The notes under the pieces were generated by a model. It ran no database searches, was not told the origin of the DNA, and was given only the letters and a program-made list of their open reading frames with translations. Shown in pieces: positions 1 to 8,650 of a stretch of DNA of 64,000 bases (the stretch's first letter is position 1; each line of letters opens with the position of its first letter). This stretch comes from Chryseolinea lacunae (lineage in GTDB: Bacteria > Bacteroidota > Bacteroidia > Cytophagales > Cyclobacteriaceae). A program made the position numbers and the translations under genes. Location: positions 62,001-126,000 of the forward strand of contig NZ_JAERRB010000005.1 in the NCBI RefSeq assembly GCF_016735595.1, written 5' to 3'.

Positions 1-325
1 ATTTCACCCGGAGCTTGTGGCGCACGAAGGCGACCTCATTGCACAAAATCACTGGACGGGTAGCGGCTTTGCCAACACCGACCTGGACTTCCTCCTGCGA
101 AAACATGGCATCGACCACGTGGTGCTGGCAGGCATGCGCGCAAACACCTGTATCGATTCCACCGCGCGCTTTGCCGTTGAGCTGGGCTATCACGTCACGC
201 TCATCAAAGACGGCGTGGCGGCGTTCAATTGGGAAGAGATCAAAGCGACGGTCGAAACAAATTTCCCAAACTACGGTCACGCGGTTTTGTCGACCGAAGA
301 ATTTGTCAACGCCATAACGCTGTAA
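1..325 (+). CDS. Isochorismatase-family cysteine hydrolase, 5' end missing
   Basis: The window opens inside this gene; it reads open from base 2 and about 107 C-terminal residues remain to the stop at 323-325. The segment MRANTCIDST carries the Cys expected as nucleophile in isochorismatase-like hydrolases, followed by the usual helix (ARFAVELGY) and the strand-turn VTLIKDGVAAF. Members of this family are about 180-220 residues and hydrolyse isochorismate, nicotinamide or related amides; the substrate cannot be read from this half. The next gene starts three bases after the stop, so the two are probably co-transcribed. Family assignment is fairly sure, function is not. Confidence 0.75.
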   Translation, partial: FHPELVAHEGDLIAQNHWTGSGFANTDLDFLLRKHGIDHVVLAGMRANTCIDSTARFAVELGYHVTLIKDGVAAFNWEEIKATVETNFPNYGHAVLSTEEFVNAITL

Positions 326-328
326 GCC

Positions 329-859
329 ATGCAAGAAATCACCAGTCAATCCGTGACGGCGCTCGTTCATGCGCCGTTCGAAAAAATAAACCTGACCGAA
401 TGGTTGTTCACGTTGAGAGACCACGAATATCAGGCCTGCTCCGCAGCACACCTCGGTTGTGGCACGTCCGTCTCGCCCGAAGGCAAACGCATGTCGCTGA
501 ATGTGGAACTGATTGGCGGCACCCTGCTTGTGCAACATTATGTGGAAGACATCTCGCTGTCCGATCATTGCCGCGTCAACTCCATCTCCGATTCCATTTC
601 GGCAGCCGGAAACACAACCTTGGGGATCACGTGGGAACTAAAGATCAGAAAGGTTAATGACGACTCCTGCGAGTTGACAAATCGTGTGGTTGTGAATTTC
701 ACAGACGCATTTCTCACACTGCTTCAACACGCCAACATCACCGACCTGGAACCGGTGAAACTCCGGATGGCCGAAAACGTGAAGGCTCACAACCACGAAG
801 AAACACCACGCTTCGCTTCCGACATAGAGAAAAAAGCATTGGCCGGTGTGTGGAGTTGA
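329..859 (+). CDS. Hypothetical protein, possible START/SRPBCC-like fold
   Basis: A 176-residue soluble protein with no signal peptide or membrane segment, starting three bases after the isochorismatase-family gene and so likely in the same operon. I do not recognise a firm family. The alternation of strands (MSLNVELIGGTLLVQHYVEDI, then WELKIRKVNDDSCELTNRVVV) followed by a C-terminal helical stretch with a HNHEE segment is loosely like polyketide-cyclase/START-type proteins that bind small hydrophobic ligands in a beta-sheet groove. That is a guess from secondary structure pattern only. Codon use resembles its neighbours, and the reading frame is fully open, so it is very likely a real gene. 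Confidence 0.6.
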   Translation: MQEITSQSVTALVHAPFEKINLTEWLFTLRDHEYQACSAAHLGCGTSVSPEGKRMSLNVELIGGTLLVQHYVEDISLSDHCRVNSISDSISAAGNTTLGITWELKIRKVNDDSCELTNRVVVNFTDAFLTLLQHANITDLEPVKLRMAENVKAHNHEETPRFASDIEKKALAGVWS

Positions 860-883
860 TGTGGCGGCCCGGCACGCAGGTCG

Positions 884-2293
884 TTAAGATTTTTTGAAGA
901 TGGTTTCTTTTTCGATGCCCAGCTTTTTGATTCTGGAATTGAGGGTCGACGAGTTCATGCCCAGCATTTCGGCGGCACCGCCTTTGCCAAAAATTTTGCC
1001 TTCCGATTTTCGCAGCACGGCAATGATGTGATCGCGCTCGTTCTCAAGCATGGTTTTCACCTGCTGTTTGTCGCCACCCGACGTCGGGTTCATTCCGGGG
1101 AGGAATACTTCCCTGATCTTTTTTCCCTCGGTGAGCAGAATGGAACGCTCCATGGTGTGGGCCAGCTCACGCACATTTCCGGGCCACGCATAGTTTATGA
1201 GTTCGGTGGTGAGGTCGTGCGCCAGCGGCTCGATAAGCTTGCCGTTCTTTGCCGAATAATATTCAATGAAGTGTTGCACCAGCAGGGGAATATCTTCGCG
1301 TCGTTCACGCAAGGGTGGCAACAGGAGCGGAAACACGTTGAGCCGGTAATAGAAGTCCATCCTGAACCGGCCTTCGGCGACCTCGCGTTCCAGGTTTCGG
1401 TTGGTGGCGGCCACGATGCGCACATCCACTTTAATGGTATCGGTGCTGCCGATGCGGTCTATTTCTTTCTCCTGCAACACGCGCAACAATTTCACCTGCA
1501 CTTCCAGGGGTATTTCGCCAATTTCGTCCAGGAAAATTGTTCCGCCGTGGGCTTGTTCAAATTTGCCGATGCGTCGTTCGGTGGCGCCGGTAAACGAGCC
1601 CTTCTCATGGCCAAACAGCACCGACTCCACCAGGTTGGCGGGCAACGCAGCGCAGTTCACTTTAATCAACGGCTTCGCCCGGCGCGGCGACAGTTCGTGT
1701 ATGCATTCGGCGATGCGCTCCTTGCCGGTGCCGCTTTCGCCCAACACCAGCACAGATGTGTCGGTGGGTGCCACAATGCGCAGGTTGTTCAACACCGTCT
1801 GGAGCCTGGGGCTTTTGCCGATGATGCCATAAAAGTTTCCGGGCCGTGGTATTCCTTCGCTGGGTTCGGTTGGGCGCAACGGGTTTTCGGTGTTGCGCAT
1901 CATGGCTTCAAGGCTGTGCTGGTGGAGATACCACGCAATTTCCAACATCACCAGCACATCGGTTTCCCGAAAGGGTTTCACCAGAAATCCATAGGGCCGC
2001 GTGGCCTTTGCCGACTCCAGGGTTTCGCGGTTGGAGTTTGCCGAGAGATACACAAATGCAATGTTGCGTTCATTCAACTTCACGGCCAGGTCGATGCCCG
2101 TCAATGGGCCGCGCAGAAAGATGTCGAGCAACACCAGATCTGGTTTTTCAGACGCGACAATTTCAAGGGCGATGGGCACCGACCGCGCGATGCTGCACAC
2201 GGAATAGCCGGCGCGTTCCAGAATCATCTGCAGGTTGTTGGCCTCTACAAACTGGTCTTCAACAATCAGGATTTTCTTGCTCTCGGTGTGCAT
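884..2293 (-). CDS. Sigma-54-dependent response regulator (NtrC type)
   Basis: A 469-residue activator with three parts: a receiver domain (residues 5-118; acidic pair E12/D13, phospho-acceptor D57, conserved K106), an AAA+ sigma-54 interaction domain (about 154-385; Walker A GESGTGKE at 186-192, Walker B IFLDEIGE near 253-260), and a C-terminal Fis-type helix-turn-helix (about 420-465). The sigma-54 contacting loop reads GSFTGA at 232-237 instead of the usual GAFTGA. Such proteins, when phosphorylated, hydrolyse ATP to open promoters held by sigma-54 RNA polymerase. No partner histidine kinase lies beside it, so the input signal is unknown. The start at 2293 is the first ATG and fits the beginning of the receiver domain. 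Confidence 0.92.
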   Translation of the reverse strand: MHTESKKILIVEDQFVEANNLQMILERAGYSVCSIARSVPIALEIVASEKPDLVLLDIFLRGPLTGIDLAVKLNERNIAFVYLSANSNRETLESAKATRPYGFLVKPFRETDVLVMLEIAWYLHQHSLEAMMRNTENPLRPTEPSEGIPRPGNFYGIIGKSPRLQTVLNNLRIVAPTDTSVLVLGESGTGKERIAECIHELSPRRAKPLIKVNCAALPANLVESVLFGHEKGSFTGATERRIGKFEQAHGGTIFLDEIGEIPLEVQVKLLRVLQEKEIDRIGSTDTIKVDVRIVAATNRNLEREVAEGRFRMDFYYRLNVFPLLLPPLRERREDIPLLVQHFIEYYSAKNGKLIEPLAHDLTTELINYAWPGNVRELAHTMERSILLTEGKKIREVFLPGMNPTSGGDKQQVKTMLENERDHIIAVLRKSEGKIFGKGGAAEMLGMNSSTLNSRIKKLGIEKETIFKKS

Positions 2294-2392
2294 AGCGCTT
2301 GGGGATGCCAGATAGGCGCGCGGGGTTCATGCCGCGGCAAAGTAAAAATACAAAAGTAAAAGATTCATCGCCCATCCCAGGTCCGCGGTTTG

Positions 2393-3184
2393 TCAAAACT
2401 TTGTTTTCTCTCCCGCCCTCAGAAACGTCACGCGATCGCGGGTGGTCAGGTTTCGTTTCAGAATGTTCATGAGGTCGCTTTCCTTTTCCTTGAAGTGCGT
2501 CCAACCCTTTTGGTGTATGGGAACAACCCGTCGCGGATTGAGCACGTCAACCGATTTCAGCAGGTCGCGGCTGTCCATGGTATATTGGCCAAACCCGGTG
2601 AGGTAGCGAAACTGCACGGCGCCCACGTGAAAAATGCCGATGTCGATTTTGGGAAAGTGTTTGGCCACGTCGCCAATGCCACCAAAATAAACCGTGTCGC
2701 CAGAGATATAGACAACGCCGTTTTGCTGGCCCTCGAATTCGATAACAAACCCGATCACCTTGCCCGACAAAAATTCAGGAATCCACCACGGGTGATGTTG
2801 GGCCGGGGTGGCCGTTATTTTCAGGTTTGGCACTTTGGGCGTATCTATCGCAATGCTCTCCCAGTCGTCAAGCCCGATGGTGCCGGGCATGGCGCGGCGG
2901 GCGGCTTTTGTGGAGATCACGGTCTGCACCGTTGAGGTCAGCTTTTTTCCGTTGTTGTCGAAGTTGTCTTTGTGTTGATGATGGCTGAGCAGAACAAGGT
3001 CGATGCCGTCGAGGTCGCCTTCGTTCCACACGGGGTCGCTGGTCTTTCGCGAGAAGGTGCCGTAGCCGTGGTAGTAAATTTTTCCGGCGCGGTCGAGCGT
3101 CGGGTCCGTCAGAATTTTGTAGCCGTTAATTTCCAGTAGCATGCAGGCCGTGTCGATGTGCGTGAGGGTGATGTCTGGTTTCAT
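2393..3184 (-). CDS. UlaG-like metallo-beta-lactamase-fold hydrolase
   Basis: A 263-residue protein of the metallo-beta-lactamase fold without signal peptide. The metal motif is seen as HHQHKDN (residues 68-74), that is H69-x-H71-x-D73 followed by Asn where the family usually has His; further metal-site candidates are the H-H pair near residue 125, D in GDTVYF and the final His in IHQKGW. Proteins of this group act on lactones, phosphodiesters or other small esters; no substrate is evident. Its ATG overlaps the stop of the upstream AraC gene by four bases, so the two are translationally coupled and the regulator probably governs the enzyme. Confidence 0.82.
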   Translation of the reverse strand: MKPDITLTHIDTACMLLEINGYKILTDPTLDRAGKIYYHGYGTFSRKTSDPVWNEGDLDGIDLVLLSHHQHKDNFDNNGKKLTSTVQTVISTKAARRAMPGTIGLDDWESIAIDTPKVPNLKITATPAQHHPWWIPEFLSGKVIGFVIEFEGQQNGVVYISGDTVYFGGIGDVAKHFPKIDIGIFHVGAVQFRYLTGFGQYTMDSRDLLKSVDVLNPRRVVPIHQKGWTHFKEKESDLMNILKRNLTTRDRVTFLRAGEKTKF

Positions 3185-4146
3185 GTTGCACCGTGATTTT
3201 TCTGGAGGGAGGAAAGCTGCGTGTCGTGGTTCACGGACGACACGAACGCATGGGGCGAGCCCTTTTTGAAACGCGTGAAATTCACACCCGAGAAGTTTTT
3301 AAAAAACTTGCTGAAATGCGATGCGTCGTTGAAGCCGAGGTCGTAGGCGATCTGTTTCATGCTGTGGTTGGATTGGGCTGCGCGGCGTTTGGCTTCCGTC
3401 ACCACATACTGGTGAATCCAGTGGCTCGCCGTGAGGCCCGACACACGTTTCACCACCTGGTTGAGATAGCTTGGCGTAACACACAACTCGCACGCATAAA
3501 ATGAAACCGTTTTCTCGTTTGTGAAATGTTCGCCCACCAGCCGTGCAAACGAATTCATGAGTTCCACATTTCGCGAATATACATTCTGCGTCGACAGCAC
3601 ACCTTCCTTGCGCGACAGATACAGCAGGAAGAGCTTGAACAAGCCGGCCAGAATTTCGACCCGGAGCGAAAAGAAATGTAGAAACTCCTTTCTCATCTTA
3701 TACAAGATATCATTTATTTCCGGCTGATTCTCATCGTCTACCTGATAGAGCAGCGGACTGTTCCGGTCGCAGCCGTTGGCCGACAACAACATGAAACTCA
3801 ATTCAAATCCCGACCAGCGGAAATATTCGGCCGAAAGCGAAATGTAAAATCCTTCGAGGTCCTTGGTGAGACTCAACGTGCCCAGTTGCCCGATGGTGAG
3901 AATGCACACCGAGCCTTTCTCCATGGCAAACTCCCCAACGTCGGTGGTGAGCCGGGCCGTTCCGTGGGTAATGTAAAAGATCTCGTAACGATTCAATTGC
4001 CCCGTGAGGGTGAGGTCGGCAAACTTTCGTTCGCGCAGGTTCTTTAAGGTTTCAATTTCAAACTGACAGGTCAGGGATTGTTCGGAGGTGGTGGCACAAC
4101 GTTCGTCCGTTCCTGGCGACATTGCATGTGGGGGTTCATGTTGCAT
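3181..4146 (-). CDS. AraC-family transcriptional regulator
   Basis: A 321-residue regulator. The N-terminal two thirds form a ligand-sensing region with a cupin-like start (strands around FEIETLKNL and YEIFYITHGTARL); the last 100 residues hold two helix-turn-helix motifs typical of AraC (TPSYLNQVVKRVSGL and MKQIAYDLGFNDASHFSKFFK). It is the first gene of a two-gene minus-strand unit, overlapping the MBL-fold hydrolase by four bases, and is divergent from the P-type ATPase with about 200 bases between them. It probably controls its downstream partner in response to a small molecule; the ATPase is a possible second target. Confidence 0.9.
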   Translation of the reverse strand: MQHEPPHAMSPGTDERCATTSEQSLTCQFEIETLKNLRERKFADLTLTGQLNRYEIFYITHGTARLTTDVGEFAMEKGSVCILTIGQLGTLSLTKDLEGFYISLSAEYFRWSGFELSFMLLSANGCDRNSPLLYQVDDENQPEINDILYKMRKEFLHFFSLRVEILAGLFKLFLLYLSRKEGVLSTQNVYSRNVELMNSFARLVGEHFTNEKTVSFYACELCVTPSYLNQVVKRVSGLTASHWIHQYVVTEAKRRAAQSNHSMKQIAYDLGFNDASHFSKFFKNFSGVNFTRFKKGSPHAFVSSVNHDTQLSSLQKNHGAT

Positions 4147-4256
4147 AGGTCTAGGGTTGGGTTTGTGTGAATATCCCCGCTATGTCAAACGCTGTGCCTG
4201 AGTTTCAAATCGTTGGTGACCAATATCTTAACCAAATGGAGCAGCGCAGAATTTGT

Positions 4257-4265
4257 TATCTTTCG
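4257..4265 (+). promoter_or_regulatory. Candidate -7 element for the P-type ATPase gene
   Basis: TATCTTTCG fits the Bacteroidota -7 consensus TAnnTTTG except at the last position. It lies 78 bases before the ATPase ATG, in the divergent gap. No clean TTTG -33 box is seen at the expected distance. The following bases contain an inverted repeat (CTTTCG and CGAAAG, eight bases apart) that could be an operator or leader hairpin. Confidence 0.3.
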
Positions 4266-4342
4266 CAAATTGACGAAAGGCATTAGCGAAATATCACAAA
4301 TACACCGCGTCATTTTCTCGCACCGTAAACGCTTGCACCTGA

Positions 4343-6901
4343 ATGTCATTCAACCAAAAAGCTATCGAACCAGTAGTTATGTCGGCCAATAATTTCAACA
4401 TCCAAGGTCTGTCGGCCAACCAAGTCCAGGAAGCCCGCGCCCGGCATGGCTACAACCGTTTGACGTTTGAGAAGGAGAATGGATTTTTGGATGCACTGAA
4501 AAGCCTCGCCAAAGAGCCGATGGTGATCCTGTTGCTGGCGGCCTCGTCTATCTACTTTGCGAGTGGCGCCGTGGGCGATGGCATTTTTCTGGCGTCTGCC
4601 ATCGTGCTGGTGTCGGCCATTTCGCTTTATCAGGATTCGCGAAGCCGCAACGCCTTGGCCAAGTTGAAAGACTTCACACAGCCGTTGTGCAAAGTGATTC
4701 GCGACGGACAAACCCTCGAGATCAAAGGCGAAGAACTGGTGGTGGGCGATAGCCTTGTGGTGGACGAAGGAACGCTGATCGCGGCCGATGGCATCATCGT
4801 GCACTCCAATGATTTTTCGGTTAACGAGTCCATCCTCACCGGCGAATCGCTGGCGGTATACAAAGATAAAACCAAAGACGATCCTTTTGTCTACAGCGGC
4901 ACCACCGTGGCCAGCGGCCTGGCCATTGCTACGATCACGGCCATCGGCACCAACACTAAACTAGGACGCATCGGAAAAAGTCTGGAGAGCATTGCCGAAG
5001 AAAAGACACCGCTCGAATTGCAGATCAACAATTTCGTAAAAAAAATGGTGATTGTCGGCGTGGTGGTTTTTCTCATCGTGTGGAGCATCAACTTCCTCCA
5101 TTCCAGAAACGTGCTCGACAGCTTGCTGAAGGCGTTGACGCTGGCCATGAGCATTCTGCCCGAAGAAATTCCCGTGGCCTTCACCACCTTTATGGCGCTG
5201 GGTGCCTGGCGGCTCATGAAGATGGGCATTGTGGTGAAGCAGATGAAGACCGTTGAAACCTTGGGGAGTGCCACCGTGATTTGCACAGACAAAACGGGAA
5301 CCATTACCGAAAACAAAATGAGCCTCGCGAAACTGTTCGTGATGGCCTCACAGAAAATCACCGCCGCAGAAGATGCAGCAACAGACCTCGAAAAACAACT
5401 CGTGCGCACAGCCATGTGGGCCAGCGAACCGATTCCCTTCGACCCCATGGAAAAAGCATTGCACGAAGCCTATGCACGACTGTTTCCGGTTGACGAACGT
5501 CCGCACTACACGATGGTGCATGAATATCCACTGAGTGGCAAACCACCCATGATGACACACCTCTTCGAAAACCGCGAGGGTCAACGCATCCTCGCCACCA
5601 AAGGAGCACCCGAAGCCATCGCCAATGTTTCAGGCCTCACACCGGCCGAACTGCAACAGGTCGACAACGCCATTGCGATGCTCACAGCCGACGGCTATCG
5701 CGTGCTAGCCGTGGGTGAGGCTCCGTTTGCCGGAAACAATTATCCCGCCACCCAACAGGAATTCAAATTCAATTTCAAAGGCATGGTGGCGTTCTATGAT
5801 CCGCCCAAGAAAAATATCGGCGCCGTACTACAGGATTTTTACGCTGCCGGCATCCAGGTGAAAATTGTGACGGGCGACAACACTGCAACCACCACCGCCA
5901 TTGCACGGCAGGTCAACTTTAGCGGCTCTGAAAAAAGCATCACTGGTGAAGACCTCATGAAACTGTCGGACACCGCGCTGCGCGAAAAAGTTTCGGACAC
6001 GTTCATCTTCACACGCATGTTTCCGGAAGCAAAACTGAAGATCATCAACGCCCTGAAAGCCCAACACGAAATTGTGGCCATGACCGGCGATGGCGTGAAC
6101 GACGGCCCCGCGCTGAAGGCCGCCCACATCGGCATTGCCATGGGCAAGAAAGGAACCGAGATCGCCAAACAATCGGCCTCACTCATCCTGGTGAACGACG
6201 ACCTGTCGAAAATGGTCGATGCCGTGGCTATGGGCAGAAAAATATACACCAACCTCAAGAAAGCCATTCAGTATATCATTTCCATTCACATCCCCATTGT
6301 GCTCACCGTGTTTATGCCGCTGGTGCTGGGGTGGATATATCCCAACATCTTTTCGCCGGTGCACATCATCTTCCTGGAATTGATTATGGGGCCGACGTGT
6401 TCCATCATTTACGAAAACGAGCCGATGGAGAAGAACACCATGGTTCAGAAACCAAGGCCGTTCACCAGCTCGTTCTTCAACGGACGTGAACTGGGCACCA
6501 GCATCGTGCAAGGGCTCGTAATCACCCTGGGCACACTCCTCACCTATCGCTATGCTGTGGCACAGGGATGGAGCGAGGCGGTTACACGCTCCATGGTATT
6601 TTCGGCGCTGATCGCCGCCAACATTTTTCTCACGCTGGTGAACCGTTCTTTCTATTATTCAATCCTCACCACCATCCGCTACAAGAATAATCTTGTGATG
6701 CTCATCATCGGCATCACGCTGGCTATCACCACTCTGTTGCTCTACGTGAAGCCGTTAGCTGTCTTCTTTAACTTTGACGCGCTGAATGTCCTGCAACTGG
6801 GTTGGAGCATCGGCGCAGGGTTCGTTTCGGTGATCTGGTATGAGCTTGTGAAATGGCGGGGGCGCAGAAATCAGCGCGGGGCGCTGCATAGGGACAGATA
6901 A
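4343..6901 (+). CDS. Cation-translocating P-type ATPase (P2 type)
   Basis: An 852-residue integral membrane pump. It has an N-terminal cation-ATPase helix region (residues 10-60), the actuator motif LTGES, a PEEIPV membrane motif where calcium pumps have PEGLP, the phosphorylation motif CTDKTGT with acceptor D316, and the hinge motif TGDGVND. About eight to ten hydrophobic segments are present, with four to six after the hinge as in P2-type pumps. These enzymes use ATP to export calcium, magnesium or other cations across the inner membrane. The changed membrane motif leaves the ion uncertain. The 3' end meets a convergent BON-domain gene. An internal ATG 36 bases downstream (4379) is an alternative start. 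Confidence 0.9.
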   Translation: MSFNQKAIEPVVMSANNFNIQGLSANQVQEARARHGYNRLTFEKENGFLDALKSLAKEPMVILLLAASSIYFASGAVGDGIFLASAIVLVSAISLYQDSRSRNALAKLKDFTQPLCKVIRDGQTLEIKGEELVVGDSLVVDEGTLIAADGIIVHSNDFSVNESILTGESLAVYKDKTKDDPFVYSGTTVASGLAIATITAIGTNTKLGRIGKSLESIAEEKTPLELQINNFVKKMVIVGVVVFLIVWSINFLHSRNVLDSLLKALTLAMSILPEEIPVAFTTFMALGAWRLMKMGIVVKQMKTVETLGSATVICTDKTGTITENKMSLAKLFVMASQKITAAEDAATDLEKQLVRTAMWASEPIPFDPMEKALHEAYARLFPVDERPHYTMVHEYPLSGKPPMMTHLFENREGQRILATKGAPEAIANVSGLTPAELQQVDNAIAMLTADGYRVLAVGEAPFAGNNYPATQQEFKFNFKGMVAFYDPPKKNIGAVLQDFYAAGIQVKIVTGDNTATTTAIARQVNFSGSEKSITGEDLMKLSDTALREKVSDTFIFTRMFPEAKLKIINALKAQHEIVAMTGDGVNDGPALKAAHIGIAMGKKGTEIAKQSASLILVNDDLSKMVDAVAMGRKIYTNLKKAIQYIISIHIPIVLTVFMPLVLGWIYPNIFSPVHIIFLELIMGPTCSIIYENEPMEKNTMVQKPRPFTSSFFNGRELGTSIVQGLVITLGTLLTYRYAVAQGWSEAVTRSMVFSALIAANIFLTLVNRSFYYSILTTIRYKNNLVMLIIGITLAITTLLLYVKPLAVFFNFDALNVLQLGWSIGAGFVSVIWYELVKWRGRRNQRGALHRDR

Positions 6902-6963
6902 CGATCAACGCGTGCGACCCTCGTGTTTCCCAAAAAACGAGTTTATAAAAACGATTTCACTTC

Positions 6964-7641
6964 CTACAAGGCAACCCAGGAGTAGTCGTGTTCGACCGAC
7001 AATTTATTTTCAACGGACTCGACACCGGGCGCTTGCCACGCTATCTTGCTTGCCGCATCGCGTTCGTACCACGAGGTAACGATGCCACCGAGGGTAACGC
7101 GTGTGCCCGTGACGTTGACGTTGATGTTTTCTGCGTTAATGGACCAATGGCGCTTCAGGGCATTTTCTATTTCCACGGCTTCCACCGCGGCTTTCGATTC
7201 GGACTTTATGGTGATGTTCATCGAAATTCCTTTCACGCCCGTAAGGCCAGTCACGGCATGCTCTGCAGCCACGCGTTGGTAGTGCCAGGGCAGTTCGCCG
7301 GTGAGCGTGATCCAGCCATCTTCTACCTTCAGCGTCACATGGCCTTGCGGAACTTGCCCGTTCCACTTCAGAGCATTCATCATGACGCGCGTAAGCTCGG
7401 CGTCGGTCACCTTTTTTTCATTTCCAAACGCAACATCAATCCGATCAACGACGGCTTTCACGCCGGTGATATTCTTAACAGCCAGTTCCGCTTCTGTCTT
7501 TTTAGAATAGCTATCAACAATGCCACTCAGCGTGACGATGCCGTCTTTGACCGATACATCAATCTGGGTGGCGTGCAACAGCGGCTCCCAAACCAATGCC
7601 GTTTGAATATCTTTCTGCAATTGTTCGTTTGTCTTTGTCAT
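6964..7641 (-). CDS. Triple BON-domain protein (OsmY-like)
   Basis: A 225-residue protein made of three BON domains (about residues 5-70, 77-147 and 150-220), each with the pattern of a helix, a strand containing V-x-V-x-x-G-x-V-x-L-x-G, and a following helix. No obvious signal peptide is present, unlike OsmY of enteric bacteria, so the cellular place is uncertain. BON domains bind phospholipids and appear in proteins that protect cells during osmotic or envelope stress. The gene is convergent with the P-type ATPase (62 bases between stops) and stands alone in its direction, with the receiver-protein gene upstream. Confidence 0.88.
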   Translation of the reverse strand: MTKTNEQLQKDIQTALVWEPLLHATQIDVSVKDGIVTLSGIVDSYSKKTEAELAVKNITGVKAVVDRIDVAFGNEKKVTDAELTRVMMNALKWNGQVPQGHVTLKVEDGWITLTGELPWHYQRVAAEHAVTGLTGVKGISMNITIKSESKAAVEAVEIENALKRHWSINAENINVNVTGTRVTLGGIVTSWYERDAASKIAWQAPGVESVENKLSVEHDYSWVAL

Positions 7642-7716
7642 TTCGTTATTGGTGCTCGTCGACTGTTATGCAAAGTGGCGACATCCGTTATTTTAGTATA
7701 ATAAAGCAGCATCAGC

Positions 7717-8103
7717 CTATCCCGCCACTTGCAGCGTCTGCCGCAGTGCATTGCGAAAGGTTTCCAGACTGCTTGTCTTTTCAATGAATGCCACCGCGCC
7801 AAGCCCACGCACCTGCTCGCGATGCGCCACAGACGACGACAGCATGATGACCGGAACACCATTGATGGCCGGGTCCTTGGCAATCTCCGACAAACACTCA
7901 ATGCCATTCATCACCGGCATATTAATGTCCATGAAGATCACGCTGGGAAGTGTCAATGCGCGCTGAAGTCTTTCAATGGCTTGTCTTCCGTTGTGAACCA
8001 CATCAAACAAAATCGTATCCTTGATGTCGGTCAGGGCATCGATAAATAATTCCTGATCATCGCGATCATCCTCCACAAGCAGAATGGTTTTCAGAGATTT
8101 CAT
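7717..8103 (-). CDS. Single-domain response regulator (CheY/Rcp1-like)
   Basis: A 128-residue stand-alone receiver domain. It starts MKSLKTILLVEDD; an upstream in-frame ATG at 8220 would add 39 residues that do not look like protein, so 8103 is chosen. Acidic pocket E11-D12-D13, phospho-acceptor D59 (FMDINMP) and K109 are all present. No output domain follows, so it works by protein contact, as in phosphorelays or as receiver for bacteriophytochrome-like kinases. No histidine kinase is next to it. Confidence 0.9.
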   Translation of the reverse strand: MKSLKTILLVEDDRDDQELFIDALTDIKDTILFDVVHNGRQAIERLQRALTLPSVIFMDINMPVMNGIECLSEIAKDPAINGVPVIMLSSSVAHREQVRGLGAVAFIEKTSSLETFRNALRQTLQVAG

Positions 8104-8216
8104 ATTGGGATAGGTTAAATAAGATTTACCAAAAACTCCTAGACGACTAAGGATCTCCCGACAATTACAAAGAAATGCTGACAAAGCAACGGTGCAGCGC
8201 GAATGGGCTAGACCCC

Positions 8217-8408
8217 TCAAACGCGAGTGCTATCCTGAAATGTGACGGCCGACCTCAACTCGCGTTCAAAATACACGAGCTCTTTTCGTCGACCACCTTC
8301 CTGGGTCTTGCAATAGTACAGTCCGTCTTCGCAACGCATAATGATCAGTTTGTTTGTGGGACGCGTTCTCTCGATAACAATCTCGCCTTCCCGAAATTTA
8401 GTTTCCAT
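8217..8408 (-). CDS. Small conserved-looking protein
   Basis: A 63-residue acidic/basic soluble protein. The core (GEIVIERTRP, then LYYCKTQEGGRRKELVYFERELR) reads like a small beta-barrel, and I recall similar short proteins in other Cytophagales, where they are of unknown function. The start with GEIV resembles the opening strand of small SH3-like barrels. It sits 114 bases upstream of the receiver gene on the same strand and might share its transcript. Confidence 0.6.
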   Translation of the reverse strand: METKFREGEIVIERTRPTNKLIIMRCEDGLYYCKTQEGGRRKELVYFERELRSAVTFQDSTRV

Positions 8409-8459
8409 ATCCTTGCGATTTAAAGTTCACTGTCAGGTCAGGCGGCTACCGGAAAATCA

Positions 8460-8486
8460 AAGGACGGGATTTTGATTCCCGTCCTT
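8460..8486. terminator. Perfect 10-bp hairpin between small gene and porin
   Basis: AAGGACGGGA and TCCCGTCCTT pair perfectly around a seven-base loop. On the minus strand it lies 164 bases downstream of the porin stop and is followed by TTGATTTTCC, a weak T-run, so termination is possible but not certain. Confidence 0.45.
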
Positions 8487-8650
8487 CAAATCAAACAACT
8501 ATATATACACTGAGCACTGGGGATTGCGTTTTTTTACGGCGCTGAATTGCCTATACAAAGATGACTATATCGACCTTTGAATCATTATACGGCTAAAAGA
8601 GATTCTTATATAAGTCACAGGTACACGATCACCACAATCGACACCAATCG

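Noticed and set aside
1028-2359. Open frame of 443 codons on the plus strand opposite the sigma-54 regulator
   Set aside because: Antisense shadow of a strong gene with no protein-like features; the same holds for long plus-strand frames at 15793-16980, 19309-20307 and 30061-31158.
7717-8220. A longer form of the single-domain receiver starting at 8220
   Set aside because: The extra 39 residues are not domain-like, while MKSLKTILLVEDD at 8103 is a normal receiver start.
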